NCBI RefSeq assembly: GCF_017742835.1
Contig: NZ_CP072392.1
Location: forward strand, 2,464,385 to 2,528,384
From: Aquabacter sp. L1I39
GTDB lineage: Bacteria > Pseudomonadota > Alphaproteobacteria > Rhizobiales > Xanthobacteraceae
Length of the DNA stretch: 64,000 nt
Direction: 5' to 3'
Below are positions 8,991-16,621 of this stretch, one piece after another (the stretch's first letter is position 1; the number at the start of each line of letters is the position of its first letter). The notes under the pieces were generated by a model. That model did no database searches, was not told the origin of the DNA, and was given only the letters and a program-made list of their open reading frames with translations. The position numbers and the translations under genes are program-made.

Positions 8991-10139
8991 ATGGATTTCA
9001 CGAGACAGCAGTTTCTGAAGCTGGCGCTGGCCGCCAGCCTTGCGTCCATCGGCGCGGGCGCGGCCCTGGCCCAGCAGGGAGAGATCCTCGTGGGCGCGAC
9101 CGTGCCGATGACGGGTCCGCTCTCCCTGACCGGCAAGCAGTATCACAACTCGCTGCGCATGGCTGAACAGGACATCAACGCAGCTGGCGGCATCAACGGC
9201 CGCAAGGTCAAGTTCGTGTTCGAGGACACGCAGGCCTCCAACGGCACGGCCGTGAATGCCTTCATGAAGCTGTCTCAGGAGGTGAAGCCGTCATTTTACT
9301 TCCTGTCGAGCTATTCCACGCAGAACCTTGCCGTATCTCCCGAAGTGAAGAAAATCGCGGTGCCCGCCATGTATGCGGGCGGCGCCGACGTGGTGGCGGA
9401 GGGCGGCAATGAATGGCTGTTCCGCGTGCGCCCAGCCGACAGCGTATCCGCCGCCGGCATGGTAGAGGCGGCCAAGCTCCTGGGCGCCAAGAAGCCCGGC
9501 ATCCTCTTCATCCAGAACGATTTCGGCCAGGGCGGCGCGCAGATCGCGGCGAAGCTGCTCGAAGCCGCCGGCACGCCGGTGGTCGGCATGGAAGCCTATG
9601 GCCAGAACGACAAGGACTTTTCTGCCCAGATGCTGGCCCTGCGCAGCAAGGGGGCGGACGTGATCTTGATGTTCGTCTATCCTCAGGACGGCGCTCTGCT
9701 TCTGCGCCAGGCCAAGATGCTGGGCATGAAGATGCCGATCGTGACGTCGTCAGCCGCCTTGGTGCCGGCCGCGCTGCAATTGATCTCCCCCGGCGACCTT
9801 GAAAACGTCTCCGGCGTGGTGGACGCTTACATGGACCCGGCTGCGGGCGGTCGCATGAAGGACTTCATCGAACGCTACCGGGCCGCATACGGCATCGATC
9901 CCGATCCCTATGGCCTCGCCTATTATGACGGCGCGCTCATCATGGCCGAGGGCATGCGCAAGGTGGGCACGGACCCCAAGGCGCTGCGCGACTGGCTCGC
10001 CCAATTGCGCGACTGGAAGGGCATCGGCCATGTCTATTCCTACGATGCCAAGGGCAACGGCGTGCATGACCTGGCCGTGGTCAAGGCCAAGCCCGGCACC
10101 AAGACATTCGAGCTGGTGAAGACCATCACGGTCAACTGA
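8991..10139 (+). CDS. Branched-chain amino acid-type ABC transporter substrate-binding protein
   Basis: This periplasmic receptor of 382 residues belongs to the LivJ/type I periplasmic-binding family. A signal peptide covers about residues 1-28 (hydrophobic core LALAASLASIGAGAALA, cleavage near ALA-QQ). The mature start GEILVGATVPMTGPLSLTG is typical of this family, as is EQDINAAGGINGRKV. The ATG at 8991 is chosen because it begins the signal peptide and follows a purine-rich AGAGGG. It heads an operon with two permeases, two ATPases, an aminotransferase and HyuBA. Ligands in this family include amino acids, amides, urea and aromatic acids; the neighbours suggest a nitrogenous compound here. 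Confidence 0.93.
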   Translation: MDFTRQQFLKLALAASLASIGAGAALAQQGEILVGATVPMTGPLSLTGKQYHNSLRMAEQDINAAGGINGRKVKFVFEDTQASNGTAVNAFMKLSQEVKPSFYFLSSYSTQNLAVSPEVKKIAVPAMYAGGADVVAEGGNEWLFRVRPADSVSAAGMVEAAKLLGAKKPGILFIQNDFGQGGAQIAAKLLEAAGTPVVGMEAYGQNDKDFSAQMLALRSKGADVILMFVYPQDGALLLRQAKMLGMKMPIVTSSAALVPAALQLISPGDLENVSGVVDAYMDPAAGGRMKDFIERYRAAYGIDPDPYGLAYYDGALIMAEGMRKVGTDPKALRDWLAQLRDWKGIGHVYSYDAKGNGVHDLAVVKAKPGTKTFELVKTITVN

Positions 10140-10148
10140 CAGCTCGAA

Positions 10149-10179
10149 GCGCGGCCGGCCCGCCCCTCGCCGGCCGCGC
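10149..10179 (+). terminator. GC-rich stem-loop between binding protein and permease genes
   Basis: A perfect 10-bp stem (GCGCGGCCGG with CCGGCCGCGC) and an 11-nt loop, followed by CTTTC, lie 9 bp after the binding-protein stop. Such hairpins in ABC operons usually act as partial terminators or 3' stabilisers that keep the binding protein in excess. That role is inferred. Confidence 0.6.
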
Positions 10180-10250
10180 CTTTCAACGCCTTCGCCAGTC
10201 ACGCCCCGCCCGAAGCTCCCTTCGCGCGAATGACCCATCGCGAGCGCAGC

Positions 10251-11126
10251 ATGGCAGATTTCATCCAGTTGTTCGTCAACGGGCTCGCGCTCGGCAGCGT
10301 CTATGCGCTGGCCGCGCTGGGCTTCGTGATTGTCTATTCCGCCACTGGCGTGGTGAATTTCGCCGCCGGCCAGTTCGTGATGCTGGGCACCTTCTCGGGT
10401 GTGGCCATGATGGTCAATCTGGGCCTGCCCTGGCCCATCGGTTATGGCGCCGCCTTGTTGGCCATGGTGGCCTTCGGGATGCTGTTTTTCACCCTGGTTT
10501 ATCTGCCGCTGCGGGCCAGTCCGGTGGTCACCGTCATCATCGGAACGGTGGCGGTGGGCATCATCCTGCAGAATGCGGCGCTGCTGGGTTTCGGCTCCTG
10601 GCCCTTCCGCCTCACCTCCCCGCTGGAAGGGGTCACCCTCGACATTGCCGGCGCGGTCATCACGGCCCATGCGGCCCTCACCGTGGTGGTGACGGCGGTG
10701 CTGGTGGGCCTCATCTGGCTGCTCTTCTACCGCACGGCACTTGGCATCGGCATGCGGGCGGTGGCGCAGGACATGGAGGCGGCCCGCCTGATGGGGCTCA
10801 ACGTGAACCTGCTGCTGGCGCTGACCTGGGTGCTGGCTGCCGTGCTGGCTGGGATTGCCGGCCTTTTGCTCGGCCCCATGTGGTTCGCCGACGTGAACAT
10901 GGGCGATCCCATCGCGCTGAAAGCCTTCGCGGCGACCATCATCGGCGGGTTCGGCAGCCTGCCCGGCGCCATTGCGGGGGGCCTCATCGTCGGCCTGACC
11001 GAACTTCTGGGCGCCTCCTACATCTCCTCCGCCTACAAGGACCTCATCGCCTTTGTGGTCATGATCCTCTTCCTGCTCGTGCGCCCGCAGGGTGTGTTCG
11101 GCGAGCGCATCCAGGACAGGGGCTGA
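10251..11126 (+). CDS. livH: Branched-chain amino acid-type ABC permease (LivH family)
   Basis: This inner-membrane permease of 291 residues has about eight hydrophobic helices. N-terminal LFVNGLALGSVYALAALGFVIVYSATGVVNFA and the conserved GMRAVAQDMEAARLMGLNV loop are characteristic of LivH. The ATG at 10251 (MADFIQL) is preferred over an in-frame ATG at 10230 because family members start here. It is followed after 3 bp by LivM. Confidence 0.93.
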   Translation: MADFIQLFVNGLALGSVYALAALGFVIVYSATGVVNFAAGQFVMLGTFSGVAMMVNLGLPWPIGYGAALLAMVAFGMLFFTLVYLPLRASPVVTVIIGTVAVGIILQNAALLGFGSWPFRLTSPLEGVTLDIAGAVITAHAALTVVVTAVLVGLIWLLFYRTALGIGMRAVAQDMEAARLMGLNVNLLLALTWVLAAVLAGIAGLLLGPMWFADVNMGDPIALKAFAATIIGGFGSLPGAIAGGLIVGLTELLGASYISSAYKDLIAFVVMILFLLVRPQGVFGERIQDRG

Positions 11127-11129
11127 GCC

Positions 11130-12089
11130 ATGCGCCTGCGCCATCCCCTCCTCGCCGCCCTCGTCATCCTCGTTCTCGGCGGTCTGCTCTCCCTGGTGCT
11201 CGCCGACTACAGGCTGCGGCTGCTGAATGTGTCGGTGATCTCCGCCATCGCGGTCATCGGCTTCAATTTCGCCTTCGGCCTGGCCGGCCTCATTTCGCTG
11301 GGCAGTGCCGCCTTCGTGGGGTTCGGCGCCTATAGTCTGGCCATCCTGACCACGGCGGCGGGATGGTCGCCCTGGCTGGCCATGATCGTCGCCATCGTGG
11401 TGACCACGCTCTTCGCGACGATCATCGGTACGCCATTGCTGCGGCTGAAGGGGCACTATCTGGCGCTGGCGACGCTGGGGCTGAATGTCAGCTTCACCAT
11501 CGTCGCCACCAATTGGATCGGCCTGACTGGCGGCACCAACGGCATTTCCAACATTCCAGGGCTGAGCCTCGCGGGCTTCGCCTTCGATGACGAGCGGCGC
11601 TTCCTCTGGCTTGCCCTCCTCTTCCTGGCGGTCTGCGCGGCCATCGCCATCGCCCTCCAGCATTCGCGCCACGGCCGCGCCATGATGGCCGTGCGCGACG
11701 ACGAGACCGCCGCCCGCATGATCGGCATCGACGTGACGCGGGTGAAGATCGCGGCCCTGTGCCTGTCGGCGGCGTTCGCGGGCCTCGCCGGCGTCTTGTT
11801 CGCCACCCACATGCGGTTCGTGGCGCCGGAGGATTTCAACTACGCCCACTCCATCGTGTATCTCGCGATGCTGATCGTGGGCGGCGAGGGATCCGTGGCG
11901 GGCGCGATCATCGGCGCGGTGCTGCTGACCTTCCTGCCGGAATGGCTGCGCTTCCTGGGCGATGCCTATCTCGCCTTCTTCGGCCTGATGCTGCTGCTGA
12001 TCCTCATCTTCCTCCCCACTGGTCTCATCGGTCTCGCGACCCGTGTGCGGGACCTCGCGAAGAAGACTGCGAAGAGGTCGACGCCATGA
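11130..12089 (+). CDS. livM: Branched-chain amino acid-type ABC permease (LivM family)
   Basis: This second permease subunit has 319 residues and about nine to ten hydrophobic segments. LivM markers include FNFAFGLAGLISLGSAAFVGFGAY, the TGGTNGISNIPG segment and the coupling loop RAMMAVRDDETAARMIGID. It heterodimerises with LivH to form the membrane channel. Its stop codon overlaps the start of the LivG-type ATPase, showing coupling. Confidence 0.93.
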   Translation: MRLRHPLLAALVILVLGGLLSLVLADYRLRLLNVSVISAIAVIGFNFAFGLAGLISLGSAAFVGFGAYSLAILTTAAGWSPWLAMIVAIVVTTLFATIIGTPLLRLKGHYLALATLGLNVSFTIVATNWIGLTGGTNGISNIPGLSLAGFAFDDERRFLWLALLFLAVCAAIAIALQHSRHGRAMMAVRDDETAARMIGIDVTRVKIAALCLSAAFAGLAGVLFATHMRFVAPEDFNYAHSIVYLAMLIVGGEGSVAGAIIGAVLLTFLPEWLRFLGDAYLAFFGLMLLLILIFLPTGLIGLATRVRDLAKKTAKRSTP

Positions 12090-12823
12090 CACTGCTGCAG
12101 GCTTCTGCCGTCTCGAAGCGATATGGCGGGCTGATGGCCCTGACCGACGTGGACTTCACCGTTGCGGCGGGGGAATTCGTCGCCGTCATCGGTCCCAATG
12201 GGGCGGGCAAGTCCACTTTCCTCAACGTGCTGACGGGACTGGATTTTCCAACCACCGGAACGGTCCAATTCGAGGGCCGTGACATCACCCGCACGCCCAC
12301 CCATGGCCGCATCCGGGCGGGCCTCGGGCGCACCTTCCAGCACGGCCGGCTGTTTCCGCGCCTGTCGGTGCTGGAAAACGTCATGACCGGCGCGGCCATC
12401 CAACCCGGACGCAGCGAGCGGCAGCTGCGGGAGGCCGCCCTGGCCATTCTCGCCCGCATGGGCCTCGCGGATGAGGCGGACCGGATGGTGGGCGCCCTCT
12501 CCTATGGCCAGCGCCGCATGGTGGAATTGTGCCGGGCGCTGGCCTGCGGGCCGCGCCTCCTCCTCCTCGACGAGCCGGCCGCCGGCCTCAATCTGGGCGA
12601 GGTGGAACTGCTGATGGAGCGCCTCACGGCGCTCAGGGCGGAGCACAGCCTCGCCGTGGTCCTCATCGAGCACAATATGGGCATGGTCATGCGGCTCGCG
12701 GAGCGCATCCTGGTGCTGAATTTCGGCTGCCGCATCGCCGAGGGCACGCCGGCGCATGTGCAGCGCGATCCGGCCGTCCTGTCCGCCTATCTCGGGGAGG
12801 GCTACAGCCATGCTGGCGATTGA
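12086..12823 (+). CDS. livG: Branched-chain amino acid-type ABC ATP-binding protein (LivG family)
   Basis: This cytoplasmic ATPase has 245 residues. Walker A GPNGAGKST is near residues 38-46; signature LSYGQRR, Walker B LLLLDEPAAGLN and H-loop LIEHNMG follow. LivG-type proteins have the AAGLN version of Walker B, as here. The ATG overlaps the livM stop (ATGA). The frame extends upstream into livM, but only the ATG at 12086 gives the family N-terminus (LLQASAVSKRYGG). Confidence 0.93.
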   Translation: MTLLQASAVSKRYGGLMALTDVDFTVAAGEFVAVIGPNGAGKSTFLNVLTGLDFPTTGTVQFEGRDITRTPTHGRIRAGLGRTFQHGRLFPRLSVLENVMTGAAIQPGRSERQLREAALAILARMGLADEADRMVGALSYGQRRMVELCRALACGPRLLLLDEPAAGLNLGEVELLMERLTALRAEHSLAVVLIEHNMGMVMRLAERILVLNFGCRIAEGTPAHVQRDPAVLSAYLGEGYSHAGD

Positions 12824-13517
12824 AAACCTGGTGGTCGCCTATGGCGGCAATGTCGCGCTGCACGGTCTTTCCCTGCATGTGAGGGCGGGCGAGACGGTGG
12901 CGCTGATCGGCGCCAATGGCGCGGGCAAGACCACCTTGCTGCGGGCCATATCGGGGCTCAACCCCGTCGCCTCCGGCGCCATCCTGTTCGAGGGGCGCCC
13001 CATCACCGGCATCGCCAGCGAGAAGCGCGTGAAGCTCGGCATCGCCCAGGCGCCCGAGGGGCGGCGGATCTTTCCCGGGCTCACGGTGGAAGAAAATCTC
13101 ATCCTCGGCGCCACACCCTGGCGGCGGATGGGCCAATCGGTGGCCGACGATCTCGCTCAGGTGTTCGATCTCTTCCCCCGCCTGAAGGAACGGCGCGTCC
13201 AGCTCGGCTGGTCACTGTCGGGCGGCGAGCAGCAGATGCTGGCCGTCGGCAGGGCCATCATGGCGCGCCCGCGCCTTTTGCTGCTGGACGAACCCTCCCT
13301 CGGCCTCGCGCCGCGACTTGCGGAGGAGGTCTATGAGCGCATCCGGCAGATCGCCGCCGCTGGCCTCACCATCCTGGTGGTGGAGCAGAACACCGTGCTC
13401 GCATTCGCGGTCGCCGATCGCGGCTATGTGCTGGAAAACGGCCGCATCGCCGCCGAAGGCAGCGCCTCTTCCCTCAGACAGGACGACCGCGTCCGCCAAG
13501 CCTATCTCGGCCGCTGA
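12810..13517 (+). CDS. livF: Branched-chain amino acid-type ABC ATP-binding protein (LivF family)
   Basis: This second ATPase has 235 residues. Walker A GANGAGKTT is near residues 35-43; then the LivF-type QAPEGRRIFPGLTVEENL block, signature LSGGEQQ, Walker B LLLLDEPSLGLAP and H-loop VVEQN. The ATG at 12810 overlaps the livG end by 14 bp. With livG and the two permeases it completes a five-component importer. The aminotransferase gene follows 24 bp later, suggesting one transcript. Confidence 0.94.
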   Translation: MLAIENLVVAYGGNVALHGLSLHVRAGETVALIGANGAGKTTLLRAISGLNPVASGAILFEGRPITGIASEKRVKLGIAQAPEGRRIFPGLTVEENLILGATPWRRMGQSVADDLAQVFDLFPRLKERRVQLGWSLSGGEQQMLAVGRAIMARPRLLLLDEPSLGLAPRLAEEVYERIRQIAAAGLTILVVEQNTVLAFAVADRGYVLENGRIAAEGSASSLRQDDRVRQAYLGR

Positions 13518-13541
13518 ACCGGCGCCGACGGAGTGTCATCC

Positions 13542-14858
13542 ATGACCTATCCCGACCCCTCCTCCCGCTCCCAGGCCCTCTATAACCGCGCCCTCAAGAG
13601 CCTGCCCGGCGGCAATACCCGGACCACCGTCTTCATGAAGCCCTATCCGGTCTATGCGGCGCGGGGCGAAGGCTGCAGGGTGATCGATGTGGACGGCGTG
13701 TCGCGCATCGACTGCATCAACAATTTCACCGCCGGCATCCATGGCCATGCCCATCCCCGCCTGGTGGAGGTGGCCACCCGCCAGATCGCGCTCGGCAGCG
13801 CCTTCGGGATGCCCACCGAGGCGGAAATCGATCTTGCGGAGCTGCTCGCCGAGCGCCTCGACAGCGTCGACCATGTGCGCTTCTGCAATTCCGGCACCGA
13901 GGCGGTGATGATGGCGCTCAAAGCCGCCCGCGCTTATACGGGCCGCGCCCGCATCGCCAAGTGCGAGGGGGCCTATCACGGCTCCTATGACTATGCGGAA
14001 GTGAGCCTGGATCCTGGCCCGGAAACCTGGGGCGCCAATGCGCCGGTCTCGGTGGCCTATGCCAAGGGCACGCCGCCCAATGTGCTCGCCGACACCCTCA
14101 CCTTGCCCTTCAACGACGTGGACGCGGCGGTCAGCCTCATCCGGGAACATGGGTGGGATCTGGCCTGCATCCTGGTGGACCCCATGCCCAACCGGGCGGG
14201 CCTGGTGCCGGCGGACCGGGCCTATCTTGAGGCCCTGCGGGAGGTGTCCCGCGAGGTGGGTGCGCTCCTCATCTTTGACGAGGTCATCACCTTCCGCCTG
14301 GGCTACAAGGGGGCGCAGGGGCTGTGGGACATCCAGCCGGATCTGACCACGCTCGGCAAGATCATCGGTGGCGGCTTTCCCGTGGGCGCGGTGTCCGGCG
14401 GGGCTGAGTTCATGGCCGTGTTCGATCCCACCTCCGGCAAGCCCGCTTTGCCCCATGGCGGCACCTTCTCGGCCAATCCTGTCACCATGCGCGCCGGCCA
14501 GGCGGCCATGGAGATGCTGGACGAGGCCGCCTTCGCCCGGCTCGATGCCATCGGCGAACGCATGCGCGTCGGCACCAATGAGGCCTTCGCCCGCCATGGC
14601 GTGCCCGGCCGCGCGGTGGGCCTCGGCTCGCTCGCCAAGATCCATTTCACCGACCGGCCGGTGCGCGAATATCGCAGCGCCTACCCGACTCCGCAGGAGG
14701 CCGCGCGCCTCGCCCGCTTCAATCTGGGCCTGCTGAACCGAGGGGTGCTGGCGGCCGGCTATGGCCTGTTCGCCCTCTCGACACCCATGAGCGATGCGGA
14801 CCTCGACCATATCGTCGAGGCCATCTCCGCCTCCATCGCCGACGTGGCGGCCCTGTAG
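13542..14858 (+). CDS. Class III aminotransferase, glutamate-1-semialdehyde aminomutase-like
   Basis: This PLP-dependent enzyme has 438 residues. NSGTEAVMMALKAAR, the cofactor aspartate in LIFDEVITFR and the PLP lysine in TLGKIIGGGFPVGAVSGG place it among class III (fold type I) aminotransferases closest in pattern to glutamate-1-semialdehyde 2,1-aminomutases. The setting is catabolic, between an amino-acid-type importer and HyuBA, so it is unlikely to be the haem-pathway HemL. A role as omega- or beta-amino acid transaminase is more likely. GGAG lies 8 nt before the ATG at 13542; a GTG at 13533 is a weaker alternative. Confidence 0.88.
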   Translation: MTYPDPSSRSQALYNRALKSLPGGNTRTTVFMKPYPVYAARGEGCRVIDVDGVSRIDCINNFTAGIHGHAHPRLVEVATRQIALGSAFGMPTEAEIDLAELLAERLDSVDHVRFCNSGTEAVMMALKAARAYTGRARIAKCEGAYHGSYDYAEVSLDPGPETWGANAPVSVAYAKGTPPNVLADTLTLPFNDVDAAVSLIREHGWDLACILVDPMPNRAGLVPADRAYLEALREVSREVGALLIFDEVITFRLGYKGAQGLWDIQPDLTTLGKIIGGGFPVGAVSGGAEFMAVFDPTSGKPALPHGGTFSANPVTMRAGQAAMEMLDEAAFARLDAIGERMRVGTNEAFARHGVPGRAVGLGSLAKIHFTDRPVREYRSAYPTPQEAARLARFNLGLLNRGVLAAGYGLFALSTPMSDADLDHIVEAISASIADVAAL

Positions 14859-14957
14859 TTTCAGCCGCCCCGGTCCCGCTTCCATCCCATGAGCGACTTC
14901 GGCGGCGGCGCTCCAGGCGCCGGACGGCCCCGCTCACGCGACGAAAAGGCATCCCCC

Positions 14958-16619
14958 ATGTCGACTGCGGTCGATCCCATCACGCGCTCCGTCGTTCAGC
15001 ACCGCCTCTCCTCCATCGTGGCGGAGATGGGGGAGGCGATGCTGCGCACCTCCTATTCCCAGATCCTCAATTCCAGCCGCGACTTCTCCATCGGCATTTG
15101 CGACACCCGCTCGCGTCTGATCGCGCAGGCGGACCATATTCCCGTGCATGTGGGCGCCCTGCCCTGGGCGACGCGGGCGGTGGAGGCGCGCTTCGACGAC
15201 ATCGCCCCCGGCGACGTGTTCCTGCTCAACGATCCCTACCATGGCGGCAGCCACCTGCCGGACCTCACCGCCTTCGTGCCCGTGTTCGCGCAGGGGCGGC
15301 GCCTGCTGTGGACCATCGTGCGCGCCCACCAGAGCGACATCGGCGGCGCCACCCATGGCGGCTATAATCCGCAGGCCAGCGAAATCTGGCAGGAGGGCCT
15401 GCGCGTGCCGCCGGTCCGGCTTTATGACGCGGGCAAGCTGCGGGCGGATTTCCTCGACCTGCTGGCGCTCAATGTGCGCAATCCCCGCGACTTCCGGGGC
15501 GATCTCGCCGCCATGGTGGGCGCGGCGCATTTGGGCCAGCGCCAGCTGGAAAAGCTGTTCGCCGAATTCGGGCTCGACATGGTGGAGCGGGCCGTGGAAG
15601 CCATCCTCAATGCCGCCGAGCACCAGACCCGCGCGGTGGTGGCCGGCTGGCGGGACGGCGTGTTCGATGGCGAGGCCTTCCTGGACGATGACGGCCACAC
15701 CCGCACGGACCTGCGCATCGCCGCCCGCGTCACCAAGTGTGGCAGCGACATCGAGGTGGACCTCACCCAGTCCGATCCGCAGACCGACCGCTTCGTGAAC
15801 TCCTCCCACGCCAACACCCAGGCCGCCGTGGCCATGGCCTTCGCCTATCTGATCGACCCGCAGACGCCCAAGAATGACGGCGCGCTCCGCCCGCTGAAGG
15901 TGGTGCTGAAGCAGGGCACCATCGTGTGGGCCGATCCCGGCCGGCCGGTGACCATGTGCACCAGCCATCCCTCCAATGAAATCGTGGAAGCGGTCATCAA
16001 GGCCATGGCCCAATGCTGCCCCGATCGGGCCATGGCCGGCTGGAGCCGGCGCTTCCGGGTGGCGATCCAGGGCGAGGACCCGCGCAATGGACGGCCCTTC
16101 ATCTGGCATATGTTCCAGGCCCGGCCCGGCGGGGGCGCCTCACCGGGCGGAGACGGATGGTCGTCCATCGGCGAATGGCACACGGTGGGCGGCATCAAGT
16201 TCGGCCCCATCGAAGTGGCGGAGGCCCGCTTTCCCCTGCATTTCCGGCACCACGAATTCCGTCCCGATTCCGGCGGGCGCGGCCAGCATCGCGGCGGCCT
16301 CGGCGTGGCGCTCGATTTGGTGCTGGAGACGGAGAAGCCGGCGCTCGCCAATACGGCGGGCGATGGCACCCGCCATGGCGCCTGCGGCCTCCAGGGCGGC
16401 GAGGACGGTATCCCGCACACCTATCGCCTCCTTTCCGAAGGGCGCCCGCCCCGCCCCCTCAAGACAAAGGAAGTGGGCATCGAATTGCGCCCCGGCGACA
16501 CCCTGGCAATCCGCTCGGCCGGCGGTGGCGGATGGGGACCGCCCGAACGGCGCGCACCGGCGGCTCACGCGCGCGATCTGGCCCAGGGCCTCGTGACGAA
16601 GACCGGGAAGGAGCAGTGA
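14958..16619 (+). CDS. hyuB: Hydantoinase B/oxoprolinase family protein (HyuB)
   Basis: This is the 553-residue metal-binding subunit of the ATP-dependent hydantoinase/5-oxoprolinase/acetone carboxylase superfamily. Conserved features include MGEAMLRTSYSQILNSSRDFSIGICD, the LNDPYHGGSHLPD metal-site segment, HQSDIGGATHGGYNP and the glycine-rich end RSAGGGGWGPP. The start is set at ATG 14958 with AAAAGG 8 nt upstream; an ATG at 14889 would add a Gly/Arg-rich extension not seen in the family. It works with HyuA, whose gene begins 2 bp later, to open a cyclic amide (hydantoin, N-methylhydantoin, 5-oxoproline or another lactam) at the cost of ATP. The substrate is undetermined. Confidence 0.92.
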   Translation: MSTAVDPITRSVVQHRLSSIVAEMGEAMLRTSYSQILNSSRDFSIGICDTRSRLIAQADHIPVHVGALPWATRAVEARFDDIAPGDVFLLNDPYHGGSHLPDLTAFVPVFAQGRRLLWTIVRAHQSDIGGATHGGYNPQASEIWQEGLRVPPVRLYDAGKLRADFLDLLALNVRNPRDFRGDLAAMVGAAHLGQRQLEKLFAEFGLDMVERAVEAILNAAEHQTRAVVAGWRDGVFDGEAFLDDDGHTRTDLRIAARVTKCGSDIEVDLTQSDPQTDRFVNSSHANTQAAVAMAFAYLIDPQTPKNDGALRPLKVVLKQGTIVWADPGRPVTMCTSHPSNEIVEAVIKAMAQCCPDRAMAGWSRRFRVAIQGEDPRNGRPFIWHMFQARPGGGASPGGDGWSSIGEWHTVGGIKFGPIEVAEARFPLHFRHHEFRPDSGGRGQHRGGLGVALDLVLETEKPALANTAGDGTRHGACGLQGGEDGIPHTYRLLSEGRPPRPLKTKEVGIELRPGDTLAIRSAGGGGWGPPERRAPAAHARDLAQGLVTKTGKEQ

Positions 16620-16621
16620 CC

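Noticed and set aside
9750..12092. A 780-residue minus-strand open frame across the liv permease genes
   Set aside because: It overlaps three clearly identified ABC genes and reads as a His/Gly/Gln-rich antisense frame with no domain.
13542..14858. Assignment of the aminotransferase as HemL
   Set aside because: The motif pattern is aminomutase-like, but it sits in a catabolic transport unit; a haem-biosynthesis role would not fit this context, so no hemL symbol was given.
16013..16621. Upstream extension of HyuA by about 200 residues
   Set aside because: The extension lies inside hyuB in another frame; the ATG at 16622 begins the family N-terminus directly.
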